Shown here one piece after another: positions 35,276 to 43,315 of a DNA stretch of 64,000 nucleotides. Each line of letters opens with the position of its first letter. Within the stretch, counting starts at the first letter, position 1. The DNA lies in contig NZ_JAECRZ010000004.1 of assembly GCF_016019955.1 (NCBI RefSeq), positions 186,001 through 250,000 on the forward strand. Reading direction: 5' to 3'. A program made the position numbers and the translations under genes. This stretch comes from Thiosulfatihalobacter marinus (GTDB taxonomy: Bacteria; Pseudomonadota; Alphaproteobacteria; Rhodobacterales; Rhodobacteraceae). The notes beneath the pieces were generated by a model. The model did not search any database and was not told where the DNA came from. It saw only the letters and a program-made list of their open reading frames with translations.

Positions 35276-35737
35276 ATGATCGCCAGTCTGCTATCCCCCC
35301 AGGACGGTGTCGGCTGCGAATACGGCATGTCCAAATGGATGCGCATCGATCAGGAAATGATCGATGCCTTCGCCAATGCCACGGGCGACCACCAGTATAT
35401 CCACACCGATCCCGAAGCCGCACGCGACTCGCGTTTTGGCGGCACCGTGGCCCACGGATTCCTCACCCTGTCGCTGCTGTCAAAGATGCTGGCGGACGCC
35501 GTGCCGCGCATGGCCGGGGCGCAAACCGGGATCAACTACGGCTTTGACCGCGTGCGTTTTGTCGCCCCGGTCCGTGCCGGGGCGGAAATACGCGGTCGGT
35601 TCACGCTCGCCAGATATTCCGAACCGCAAGAGGGCGTCCAGGAAATGCTCTGGAACGTCACTGTCGAGATTCGCGGCGAGGACAAGCCCGCGCTGGTGGC
35701 ACAGTGGAAAAACCTCTTCTTCGAAAAATCCGGCTAA
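35276..35737 (+). CDS. MaoC-family (R)-enoyl-CoA hydratase-like protein
   Basis: This 153-residue hotdog-fold hydratase has the hydratase-2 motif ATGDHQYIHTDPEAA (about residues 39-53) with the catalytic Asp/His pair, and the segment GGTVAHGFLTLSL. It should add water to an enoyl-CoA. GGAG lies 8 nt before ATG 35276. It is followed after 21 nt by a thiolase gene and preceded by the shared operator, so it belongs to the catabolic island. Confidence 0.85.
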   Translation: MIASLLSPQDGVGCEYGMSKWMRIDQEMIDAFANATGDHQYIHTDPEAARDSRFGGTVAHGFLTLSLLSKMLADAVPRMAGAQTGINYGFDRVRFVAPVRAGAEIRGRFTLARYSEPQEGVQEMLWNVTVEIRGEDKPALVAQWKNLFFEKSG

Positions 35738-35758
35738 AACCAGCAAAAGGACATACCC

Positions 35759-36961
35759 ATGCGCGACGCTCTCATTGTCTCCACCGCCCGCACCCCGATC
35801 GGCAAGGCCTATCGCGGCGCGTTCAACAACACCCAGGCCCAGGAACTGATCGGCCATGCCGTCAGCCACGCGGTTTCCCGCGCGGGGCTGGAAGGCTCCG
35901 AGGTGGACGATTGCATCGTTGGCGCCGCGATCCAGCAAGGCTCGACCGGTGGCAATATCGCCCGCCAGGCGGTGATCCGCGCGGGTCTTCCGGTGACGGT
36001 CGCGGGCATGTCGCTGGATCGCCAATGCGCCAGCGGCATGATGGCGATCGCCACCGCGGCCAAACAGGTGGTGCATGACGGCATGGATGTGGTGGTCGGC
36101 GGCGGCGTCGAATCCGTCAGCCTCGTCCAGAACCAGAACATGCGCACCGACCGCGCCGCCGATCCCTGGATCAAGGCGCACAAGCCCGCGCTTTACATGA
36201 CCATGCTCGAAACAGCCGAGATCGTGGCCGACCGTTATGGCATCAGCCGCGCGGATCAGGATGCCTATGCCCTGCAATCCCAGCAACGCACCGCCGCCGC
36301 GCAGGCCGCCGGCAGGTTCGATGACGAGATCGTGCCGCTGACCAGTTCGATGGGCGTGATGGACAAGGAGACCAAGGAGATTTCCTTCCACGAGGTCACG
36401 CTGTCCAAGGACGAAGGCAACCGCCCCTCCACCACGCTGGACAACCTCGCGGCCCTGCAACCGGTGTTCAAGGACGGTCAGCTTGTCAAACAGGGCGCCC
36501 ACATCACCGCCGGCAACGCCTCGCAACTGTCCGACGGCGCCTCCGCCTCGGTGGTGATGGAGGCAAAACTGGCCGAACAGCGCGGCCTGACCCCGCTGGG
36601 GCGTTATGTCGGTGTCATGGCCGCCGGGCTGGAGCCCGACGAAATGGGCATCGGCCCGGTTTACGCGGTGCCCAAGCTGCTCAAGGCGCATGGGCTGACC
36701 ATGGACGATATCGGCCTGTGGGAACTGAACGAGGCGTTTGCCTGCCAGGTGCTGCATTCGGCGCGGGTGCTGGGCATTCCCAACGAGATCCTGAACGTGA
36801 ACGGCGGCGCCATTTCCATCGGACACCCCTATGGCATGTCCGGGGCGCGCATGGTTGGCCACGCGCTGATCGAGGGCAAGCGGCGCGGGGCAAAATATGT
36901 GGTCTGCACCATGTGTGTTGGCGGCGGCATGGGGGCTGCGGGCCTGTTCGAAGTGCTCTGA
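35759..36961 (+). CDS. Acetyl-CoA C-acyltransferase (thiolase)
   Basis: This 400-residue thiolase has the acylation Cys in [11 protein letters not shown] (about residue 89), the His in [13 protein letters not shown] (about 356) and the second Cys in [11 protein letters not shown] (about 385). It cleaves 3-oxoacyl-CoA in the last step of beta-oxidation. AAAAGGA precedes the start. It lies in one operon with the MaoC gene. In the pim operon the comparable enzyme is PimB; I infer that homologous role but not the substrate. Confidence 0.9.
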   Translation: MRDALIVSTARTPIGKAYRGAFNNTQAQELIGHAVSHAVSRAGLEGSEVDDCIVGAAIQQGSTGGNIARQAVIRAGLPVTVAGMSLDRQCASGMMAIATAAKQVVHDGMDVVVGGGVESVSLVQNQNMRTDRAADPWIKAHKPALYMTMLETAEIVADRYGISRADQDAYALQSQQRTAAAQAAGRFDDEIVPLTSSMGVMDKETKEISFHEVTLSKDEGNRPSTTLDNLAALQPVFKDGQLVKQGAHITAGNASQLSDGASASVVMEAKLAEQRGLTPLGRYVGVMAAGLEPDEMGIGPVYAVPKLLKAHGLTMDDIGLWELNEAFACQVLHSARVLGIPNEILNVNGGAISIGHPYGMSGARMVGHALIEGKRRGAKYVVCTMCVGGGMGAAGLFEVL

Positions 36962-36970
36962 GTGTGCTCA

Positions 36971-36995
36971 GGCGGGCTTCGCCGCGAAGCCCGCC
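36971..36995. terminator. Perfect hairpin after the thiolase gene
   Basis: An 11-bp perfect stem (36971-36981 with 36985-36995, GGCGGGCTTCG/CGAAGCCCGCC) has a 3-nt loop and begins 10 nt after the thiolase stop. The following bases are A-rich rather than T-rich, so it may act as a transcript-end or stability hairpin rather than as a classic intrinsic terminator. Confidence 0.55.
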
Positions 36996-37012
36996 CCTGA
37001 AAAATCAATTCT

Positions 37013-37618
37013 TCAGAGGTGTTTTCCTCGCAGGAAAACACCTGCCAGCCGGCGCCGCCTGACGGCCCATGCCGCGCCCAGCGCCACGGCCAGGCTCAGC
37101 ACCGCTTTCGAAACCGGCTCCATCGTGCCCTCGATCAGCAGCGCATGCACCACGCTGCCCGGCACGATCAGCAAAATCAGCACGAAATGCGCCTTCCGCC
37201 ACAGCCTCGCCCCAAGCGCGCGCCGCGCCACGGCCAGGCCGGCGGTCACGAACACCGCCCACATTGCCAGCACGCCCCACAGCGAAAACGGCGTGGGAGA
37301 CCGCAGCAAAAGCACGTCCACAACATCCGGCGGGCTGGTCAGCCAAAGCGCGGCGACATGCACGATCACCAGCGCGACCAGGGCCGCGCCAACCAGGTGA
37401 TGCGCCCGCCGCCCCCGCCGCGCCGCCAGCCCGGGCAGCACCCCCAACGCCAGCAAGGGCTGCACAAGCATCAGCGCCAGCGCCGCAATTCCGGCAAACC
37501 CGGCCGCGATATAGACCGGCTCGCGCCATTGCAGCAACGGGCTTTGCGCCGCCAGACCGATCGGCACCAGCACACCCGCAGCCACCAGGGCCCATGGCCC
37601 CCACGCCCGCGCGCCCAC
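37013..37618 (-). CDS. Ferric-reductase-like transmembrane protein
   Basis: This 201-residue integral membrane protein has five or six helices and conserved histidines in RRAHHLVGAALVALVIVHVA and KAHFVLILL, suggesting b-type haem coordination as in the ferric-reductase-like/MsrQ family. It starts 3 nt after the stop of the Tat-exported protein gene, so the two form an operon and probably an electron-transfer pair across the inner membrane. Its last codons lie inside a perfect inverted repeat (37017-37043). Confidence 0.75.
   Translation of the reverse strand: MGARAWGPWALVAAGVLVPIGLAAQSPLLQWREPVYIAAGFAGIAALALMLVQPLLALGVLPGLAARRGRRAHHLVGAALVALVIVHVAALWLTSPPDVVDVLLLRSPTPFSLWGVLAMWAVFVTAGLAVARRALGARLWRKAHFVLILLIVPGSVVHALLIEGTMEPVSKAVLSLAVALGAAWAVRRRRLAGVFLRGKHL
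37017..37043. terminator. Perfect 12-bp stem hairpin at the 3' end of the membrane protein gene
   Basis: AGGTGTTTTCCT (37017-37028) pairs perfectly with AGGAAAACACCT (37032-37043) around a CGC loop. It overlaps the last codons of the minus-strand gene, so it could end or stabilise that transcript. It may also protect against read-through from the convergent thiolase gene. Confidence 0.5.
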
Positions 37619-37621
37619 CGT

Positions 37622-38107
37622 TCAGACAGGCCTCAGCACAAAATCCGCCCGCAGGCGCGTATCTGTCGCGCGCTTCATGACCGGGCGCAAGAACACGGTT
37701 TGATATTCTCCGCTGTCATAGGCCAGATGCCCGTGCGGCTGCCCAAAGGCCGGTACGATCTGAGGCATCTCCAGCCGGAATGCCCCCATGGCGTCGGTCA
37801 GCGTCGCCCCGTGGCTTAGCGGGTCACGTTCATGGCCCTCGGTGGTGTGCGCCCAGATCTGGATGCGCTGCCCGGCCAGCGGCGCCCCGTCACCCGCGCG
37901 CCGCACCGTGCCCTCCATCCAGAACCCGCCGCCCCCGATCCGCGTCACGACCGGCGCGCCGGGCAGATAGTTGTTGGCCCCGCCCCGCATCGTGCGTGTC
38001 GGCGCAAGCCCCTGGGCCCGCGCGGGCACCATCGCGCCGGACACCCCCATGGCCAGCCCGGCCCCGCCGGCCGCCAACAATGTGCGACGTGTCATCCGTT
38101 TCATCAT
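37622..38107 (-). CDS. Tat-exported intradiol-dioxygenase-like protein
   Basis: This 161-residue protein has a twin-arginine signal (MTRRTLLAAGGAGLAMG) ending near ARAQG, and a beta-rich domain resembling intradiol ring-cleavage dioxygenases (about 55-160; QRIQIWAHTTEGH, TDAMGAFRLEMPQIVP, HGHLAYDSG). The two iron-ligand tyrosines expected in G-x-Y and P-x-x-Y contexts are not evident, though the H-x-H is. AGGAGG precedes ATG 38107. It is probably not a classical dioxygenase. Its membrane partner follows after 3 nt. Confidence 0.7.
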   Translation of the reverse strand: MMKRMTRRTLLAAGGAGLAMGVSGAMVPARAQGLAPTRTMRGGANNYLPGAPVVTRIGGGGFWMEGTVRRAGDGAPLAGQRIQIWAHTTEGHERDPLSHGATLTDAMGAFRLEMPQIVPAFGQPHGHLAYDSGEYQTVFLRPVMKRATDTRLRADFVLRPV

Positions 38108-38280
38108 CTTCAGACCTCCTGCGCATATCAACCTGCGCCACCATCCCGAACCCGCCCCATCATAGCGCAGCGGCCACCAAATCCGAACACCGTTGGCTCA
38201 CGGCCCGATCACACCTTGGTCAAGTGGGGTCCGCTGACGCAATTGCCCCGCTATGATCGCTCCAGATCAGGAGGAAAAAC

Positions 38281-38736
38281 ATGCTGACAAGACGTAAATA
38301 CCTGGGCCTTCTGGCCGCCGCCCCTGTTGCGCTGACCCTGGCACCACGCCCTGCGCAGGCACGCGAAGCCGAAGTGTTCCAGAACCCGAACGCGATCAAC
38401 GGAACCGATCCGGTCGCCTACTTCACCAGCCAGGGCCCGATCGCGGGAAAGGAAGCCCATATGCTGATGTGGAGCGGTGCCACCTGGAAATTTGTCAGCG
38501 CCGACCACGCCGCCATGTTCGAGGCCAATCCCCGCGCCTATGCTCCGGTGTTTGGCGGCTACTGCGCCTATGCCGCCTCAAAAGGCTACCTTGCGCCTAC
38601 CATGCCCGATGCCTGGACCATCTACGAGGACAAACTCTACCTCAACGCCAATCTGCGCGCCCGCGAACTCTGGCGCCAGGACATCCCGGGCAATATCGCC
38701 AAGGGGCTGGCAAACTGGCCCGGAATTCTGGGCTGA
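38281..38736 (+). CDS. Tat-exported YHS-domain protein
   Basis: This 151-residue protein has a twin-arginine-type signal (LTRRKYLGLLAAAPVAL, cleaved near AQA-RE) and a YHS-like domain (about 30-150; AINGTDPVAYFTSQG, GATWKFVSADHAAMFEANP, YCAYAASKG). YHS domains are often linked to metal or redox proteins in the periplasm. AGGAGG 6 nt upstream supports the start. It is a single gene with a strong terminator, placed between two blocks of the catabolic island. Confidence 0.82.
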   Translation: MLTRRKYLGLLAAAPVALTLAPRPAQAREAEVFQNPNAINGTDPVAYFTSQGPIAGKEAHMLMWSGATWKFVSADHAAMFEANPRAYAPVFGGYCAYAASKGYLAPTMPDAWTIYEDKLYLNANLRARELWRQDIPGNIAKGLANWPGILG

Positions 38737-38740
38737 CGCG

Positions 38741-38775
38741 AAAAGGGCGCGGCCCAAACCGGGCCGCGCCCCTTT
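38741..38775. terminator. Bidirectional intrinsic terminator
   Basis: An 11-bp GC-rich stem (38745-38755 with 38761-38771) is flanked by A runs on the left and TTT on the right. It stands between the convergent YHS gene and the acyl-CoA dehydrogenase operon, and should work in both directions. Confidence 0.8.
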
Positions 38776-38797
38776 CATGTCCCGTCGCTGCAATGCC

Positions 38798-39868
38798 TCA
38801 GGCCGCGTCGCCCGCCATCACCCGGCTCAGGTGATAATCCGTATCCCCCAACTGCGCGTCCAGCATCACCAGGCGCTTGGCATAATGGCTGGCCGCGTAT
38901 TCCCAGGTCATGGCGATGCCGCCATGCATCTGGATCGCCTCTTCCGCCACAAGCCGCGCCGCGCGCCCGATCAGGTTCTTGGCCATCGATGCCGACCGAC
39001 CGCCCGCCGCGCCGCCCAGATCCGCCGCCGCCTTGATGGTGATCGACCGCGCCTGCTCGATCTCGGTCAGCATGTCCACCGCGCGATGCTGCAACACCTG
39101 GAACTTGCCGATCGGCACCCCGAACTGCCGGCGCTGTTTCAGGTACTCCACCGTCATCGCGTGCAGCACCTCCATCGCGCCCACCGCCTCGGCGCACAGC
39201 GCCACGATCCCGGCATTCACCGCATCCTCCAGCGCCGCCGACGCATCCGCCAACAGCAGCCGCGCAGGCGTGTCATCCAGCAAAAGCTCTGCCGCGCCGC
39301 CGCCGTCCATCATCGCATAGCCGGTCACATTGGCCTCCGCCGCCCGCACCGCGAACAGCGCGACACCGCCCTCCAGCTTCGCGGCGACAAGGAATTCGTC
39401 CGCGACCTGCCCGCCATAAACCGTGCTCTTGCGCCCCGACAGCACATGGCCCGCGCCCCGCGCGCTGGCCGTCGTCGCCATGTCATTCAGGTCATAGGGC
39501 GCGTCCAGCTCGGTCATCGCCACCGCATATTTTGTCGCGCCCGACAACAGCGCCCCGCAATCCGCGCCCGCCGCACACAGCAACCGCGCCGCCATCGCCG
39601 CGCCCAGCACCGGCTCGGGGCACAACGCCCGCCCCATCGCCTCGAACACCACCGATATGTCGAACCCGCTGCCGCCAAACCCCCCGGCATCCTCGGGCGC
39701 CAGCGCATAAAGCGCGCCCAGCTCGACCAGTTGATCCCACAGCGCGGGATCGTGAAACGGCGCCGCATAGGCCACCTTGTTTCGATGATCTACGGGGTAT
39801 TTCTCTCCCAGGAACCGGGTCAGCGTATCCGACAGCATCTGCCGGTCTTCGGTCAGATTGAAATCCAT
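38798..39868 (-). CDS. Acyl-CoA dehydrogenase, small-subunit type (PimD-like)
   Basis: This 356-residue acyl-CoA dehydrogenase-fold protein begins MDFNLTEDRQMLSDTL. It has FAD-contact segments near VGAMEVLHAMTVEYLKQRRQF and IQMHGGIAMTWEYAASHYAKR (about 320). The usual active-site Glu contexts are absent, as is common in one partner of heteromeric (alpha2beta2) acyl-CoA dehydrogenases. The larger partner gene ends 3 nt upstream. The pair resembles the pimeloyl-CoA dehydrogenase subunits PimD/PimC. It is the last gene of the leftward operon. Confidence 0.85.
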   Translation of the reverse strand: MDFNLTEDRQMLSDTLTRFLGEKYPVDHRNKVAYAAPFHDPALWDQLVELGALYALAPEDAGGFGGSGFDISVVFEAMGRALCPEPVLGAAMAARLLCAAGADCGALLSGATKYAVAMTELDAPYDLNDMATTASARGAGHVLSGRKSTVYGGQVADEFLVAAKLEGGVALFAVRAAEANVTGYAMMDGGGAAELLLDDTPARLLLADASAALEDAVNAGIVALCAEAVGAMEVLHAMTVEYLKQRRQFGVPIGKFQVLQHRAVDMLTEIEQARSITIKAAADLGGAAGGRSASMAKNLIGRAARLVAEEAIQMHGGIAMTWEYAASHYAKRLVMLDAQLGDTDYHLSRVMAGDAA

Positions 39869-39871
39869 CTC

Positions 39872-41059
39872 TCAAAGCTCCAGCATGGTCTTGGTCAGAA
39901 TGTTGCGCTGGATCTCGTTCGATCCACCGAAAATCGAGGTCTTGCGGTTGTTGAAATAGGTCGCCGCATTGTTGGCCGTGTCCGGCGGGCCAAACACCAG
40001 GTTGCCATCGGTCACATGCCCCGGAAACGGTGCCGCCGCCGGGCCCAGCGCCCGGCGCGCCAGATCGTTCAGTTCCTGGTTGATCACCGTGCCCTTGATC
40101 TTGAGGATCGAGGTTTCCGGCCCCGGCGCACCCTGTTGCTGCGCCTTGAACAGCATCCGCAGGTTGGTGATCTTCATCGCCTCAAGGTCGATCTCGGCCC
40201 GCGCGATCCGGGCCGCAAACAGCGGATCCTCGATCAACGGCCTGCCACCCCGGCGCATCTTGCGCGCCAGCGCCTTGACCTCTTCCAGCGCCTGCATGGA
40301 AAATCCGACCCCCGCAATCCCGGTGCGTTCATGGGTCAGCAGGAACTTGGCAATGGTCCAGCCCTTGTTCTCTTCGCCGACAAGATTGCCAAGGGGCACG
40401 CGCACATCCGTAAAGAACACCTCGTTCACCTCGTGACCGCCCTCGATCAACCTGATCGGGCGCATCTCGATGCCCGGTGTGTTCAGGTCCACAAGGATGA
40501 AGCTGATGCCCTCCTGCGGCTTGGCCTCCGGGTCCGTCCGGCACAGGCAGAAAATCCAGTTGGCGTGCTGGCCCAGCGTGGTCCATGTCTTTTGCCCGTT
40601 GATCACCCACGCATCGCCCTCGCGCACCGCGCGGGTTTTCAACGAGGCCAGATCCGATCCCGCCCCCGGTTCGGAATAGCCCTGACACCACCAGTCCGTG
40701 CCATCCAGAATACGCGGCAAATAATGATCCTGCTGTTCCTTGCTGCCAAATTTCTGCAACACCGGCCCCAACATGCTCAGCCCAAAGGGCACGATCCGGG
40801 GCGCATAGGCGCGACAGCATTCTTCCTCGAAGATATGGCGCTGTACCGGGCTCCAGCCGGTGCCGCCAAACGCCCTGGGCCATGTCGTCGCCAGCCAGCC
40901 CTTGCGGTTCAGAATGGCGTGCCATTCCTCCATCACGCGTTTTTCCGGCTCGCCACGCGCGCGCACGGCGCCGGAAATATGCTCGGGCAGGTTCTCGGCC
41001 AGAAAGGCACGCACCTCGTCACGAAAGGCGATGTCCTGTGCGGAATAACTCAGGTCCAT
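39872..41059 (-). CDS. Acyl-CoA dehydrogenase, large-subunit type (PimC-like)
   Basis: This 395-residue FAD enzyme oxidises an acyl-CoA to the enoyl-CoA. Typical segments are QGYSEPGAGSDLASL (about 126-140) and GGSNEIQRNI (about 378). The Glu-Gly pair that supplies the base in medium-chain enzymes is Gly-Gly here, whereas Glu244 in LTHERTGIAG sits where isovaleryl-CoA dehydrogenase keeps its catalytic Glu. It is therefore probably the catalytic subunit of a heteromer with the next gene. It starts 1 nt after the FadB-type gene. Confidence 0.88.
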   Translation of the reverse strand: MDLSYSAQDIAFRDEVRAFLAENLPEHISGAVRARGEPEKRVMEEWHAILNRKGWLATTWPRAFGGTGWSPVQRHIFEEECCRAYAPRIVPFGLSMLGPVLQKFGSKEQQDHYLPRILDGTDWWCQGYSEPGAGSDLASLKTRAVREGDAWVINGQKTWTTLGQHANWIFCLCRTDPEAKPQEGISFILVDLNTPGIEMRPIRLIEGGHEVNEVFFTDVRVPLGNLVGEENKGWTIAKFLLTHERTGIAGVGFSMQALEEVKALARKMRRGGRPLIEDPLFAARIARAEIDLEAMKITNLRMLFKAQQQGAPGPETSILKIKGTVINQELNDLARRALGPAAAPFPGHVTDGNLVFGPPDTANNAATYFNNRKTSIFGGSNEIQRNILTKTMLEL

Positions 41060-41060
41060 C

Positions 41061-43148
41061 TCAAATCCCCTTGTTCATGTCGGCAAAGCTGGTGCCTTCG
41101 TCTGCCATCCGGCGAAGCAATGCCGGCACCTGCCAGTAATGCGCATCCTCCTGCGCATAGGCTTCGATCCGGCGCACCAGCTCTGCGGCGCCGATCGTAT
41201 CGGCATAATGCAGCGGCCCGCCCCGGAAACGCGGAAAGCCATAGCCCATCAGGAACACCACATCGACATCGACGGGCCGCAGCGCGATCCCGTCCTCGAC
41301 CACCCGCGCGGCCTCGGAAATCATCGCCGTCATGTACCGGTCCACGATCTCCTGATCATCGAAGTCGCGCGGCGTGATCCCGGCCCCGGCGCGCGCCTCG
41401 TCGATTATGGCGTTCAGATCGGGGTTTTCCAGCGTCTTGCCGTCCTCATAGACAAAATACCCCTTGCCGGTCTTGCGCCCGTTCCAGCCGTTCTCGCTCA
41501 GCCGGTCGGCAATCGCGCCGCCATAGCGTTCCTCGGCGGGCCGTGTCGCGGCAAGGCGTTTGCGGGTCATATAGCCGATATCCAGCCCCGCCAGATCGCC
41601 CACGCGATGCGGCCCCATGGCAAAGCCGAACCCCTCCAGCGCCTTGTCCACCTGATCGGGATGCGCCCCGTCCAGCACAAGATAGCTGGCGGTCTTGAGG
41701 TAATGCCCCAGAATGCGGTTGCCGATGAACCCGTCGCACACGCCCGCGCGCACCGCGACCTTCTTCATCTTCCTGGCCAGCGCAAAGCCCGTCGCCACAA
41801 CCTCGGGCGCGGTCCTGGCCCCCACCACCACTTCCAGCAGCCGCATGATGTGGGCGGGCGAGAAGAAATGCAGCCCCAGCACGTCGGCGGGGCGGCTGGT
41901 GGTCGCGGCGATCTCGTCAATATCCAGATACGATGTGTTGGACGCCAGAATGGCCCCCGGCTTGCAGATCCTGTCCAGCTTGCCGAAGATCTCCTTCTTG
42001 ACCTCCATGTTCTCGAACACCGCCTCGATCACCAGATCGACATTGCCCAAACCGTCCAGCCCGGTCATCGCTGTCAGCCGCGCCAGCGCCGCGTCGCGCG
42101 TTTGTGCGCTCATCTTGCCGCGCTTGACCGCGCCATCCAGATTGGCGGTGATCGTCTTGACCCCGCGCGCCAGCGCCTCGTCGGTCACTTCCACCAGCGT
42201 CACCGGCAGCCCCGCCATCAGCGCCGAGGTCGAAATCCCCGACCCCATCGTGCCGCCGCCGATCACGCCGACGCTTTGAATGTCGCGCGGCGTCGCTGTC
42301 TTCTCCGGGATATTCGCCACCGCCCGTTCGCCGAAAAAGGCGTGGATCATGCCCCGGCTTTCGTCGCTGCCCAGACAGTCCATGAACAGCGCCCGCTCCT
42401 GCGCCAGCCCTTCGGCGAAGGGCAGCGTCGCACCCGCCACCGCCTGCACACAGCGACGGGGCGACAGCAACGCGGGTCGCTTGCTGGTCAGCTTTGCCAG
42501 CGTTGCCTCGATTGCCGCGTCATCCGGCGTAACCGCCAGGTCCGAAGTCCTGCGCACCGCCAGTTCTCCCGCGATCACCGCCCTGGCCGCCGCCAGCGCC
42601 ACGTCGCGCGGCGCGCCTTCCATGATCCGGTCGATCAGACCCAGCGCATGCGCCTCTTCCACAGGCACCTGCCGGCCCGACAGCGCGATATCCAGCGCCG
42701 CCGGAATGCCGATCAGGCGCGGCGCGCGCTGCGTACCACCCGCGCCGGGCAGCAGCCCCAACAGGATTTCCGGCAGGCCCACCCGCGCGCCTGGTACGGC
42801 AACACGGGCATGGCACGACATGGCCAGCTCCAGCCCCCCGCCCAGCGCCGTGCCGTGAATGGCACAGATCAGCGGCAGCGCCGATTGCTCCAGCTCGTTG
42901 TAAAGGTCGGGCATGATCGGCGCCCTTGGCGGCTTGCCGAACTCGGTGATGTCGGCCCCGGCGACAAAGGTACGGCCCGCACAGTAGATCGCGATCACCT
43001 CGGCGCGCCCGTCAGCGTTGATCCCGGCCACCGCGTCCTGCAACCCCTTGCGCACACCATAGCCGCCCGCGTTCACCGGCGGATTGTCGATACAAACCAG
43101 CGCGACCTTGCCGACTTCCTCGATACTGACAACCTCGTTCCCGCTCAT
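41061..43148 (-). CDS. FadB/PimF-type enoyl-CoA hydratase / 3-hydroxyacyl-CoA dehydrogenase
   Basis: This 695-residue bifunctional beta-oxidation protein has an N-terminal crotonase domain (about 5-190) with the oxyanion-hole segment HGTALGGGLELAM and both catalytic glutamates (Glu107; Glu127 in LPEILLG). The 3-hydroxyacyl-CoA dehydrogenase part (about 290-690) has the NAD motif GVIGGGTMGSGIS and GLHFFSPAH. GGAGGAAC precedes ATG 43148. It is the first gene of the leftward operon, behind the operator at 43242. The gene set around it matches pimF-pimC-pimD in kind. Confidence 0.92.
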   Translation of the reverse strand: MSGNEVVSIEEVGKVALVCIDNPPVNAGGYGVRKGLQDAVAGINADGRAEVIAIYCAGRTFVAGADITEFGKPPRAPIMPDLYNELEQSALPLICAIHGTALGGGLELAMSCHARVAVPGARVGLPEILLGLLPGAGGTQRAPRLIGIPAALDIALSGRQVPVEEAHALGLIDRIMEGAPRDVALAAARAVIAGELAVRRTSDLAVTPDDAAIEATLAKLTSKRPALLSPRRCVQAVAGATLPFAEGLAQERALFMDCLGSDESRGMIHAFFGERAVANIPEKTATPRDIQSVGVIGGGTMGSGISTSALMAGLPVTLVEVTDEALARGVKTITANLDGAVKRGKMSAQTRDAALARLTAMTGLDGLGNVDLVIEAVFENMEVKKEIFGKLDRICKPGAILASNTSYLDIDEIAATTSRPADVLGLHFFSPAHIMRLLEVVVGARTAPEVVATGFALARKMKKVAVRAGVCDGFIGNRILGHYLKTASYLVLDGAHPDQVDKALEGFGFAMGPHRVGDLAGLDIGYMTRKRLAATRPAEERYGGAIADRLSENGWNGRKTGKGYFVYEDGKTLENPDLNAIIDEARAGAGITPRDFDDQEIVDRYMTAMISEAARVVEDGIALRPVDVDVVFLMGYGFPRFRGGPLHYADTIGAAELVRRIEAYAQEDAHYWQVPALLRRMADEGTSFADMNKGI

Positions 43149-43241
43149 CGCCGTTCCTCCCTGATGATTTCCGCACTCCCGCCGCGCCCGCGCGTCCGGG
43201 TTTGGCAACTTGTGGCATCCTCCTGACCACCCGTCAACTTC

Positions 43242-43267
43242 GCGGAATTAAATTTCACATTGCAGAA
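43242..43267 (+). promoter_or_regulatory. Three-half-site operator between the FadB-type and ligase genes
   Basis: GCGGAA (43242-43247), five bases TTAAA, TTTCAC (43253-43258), ATT, GCAGAA (43262-43267). This is the reversed layout of the site at 35177-35202, with identical spacers of 5 and 3 bases. It lies in the only spacer between the two divergent catabolic transcripts, about 95 nt and 50 nt from their start codons, where one regulator could govern both. Confidence 0.65.
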
Positions 43268-43315
43268 AATGTAACGTCGCGGCACATTCATCCCGTCAAT
43301 CGTCGGGAAATCACC

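Noticed and set aside
41139-43226. A 695-codon + strand frame over the FadB-type gene
   Set aside because: It is antisense to both catalytic domains of the FadB-type protein and has no recognisable motifs.
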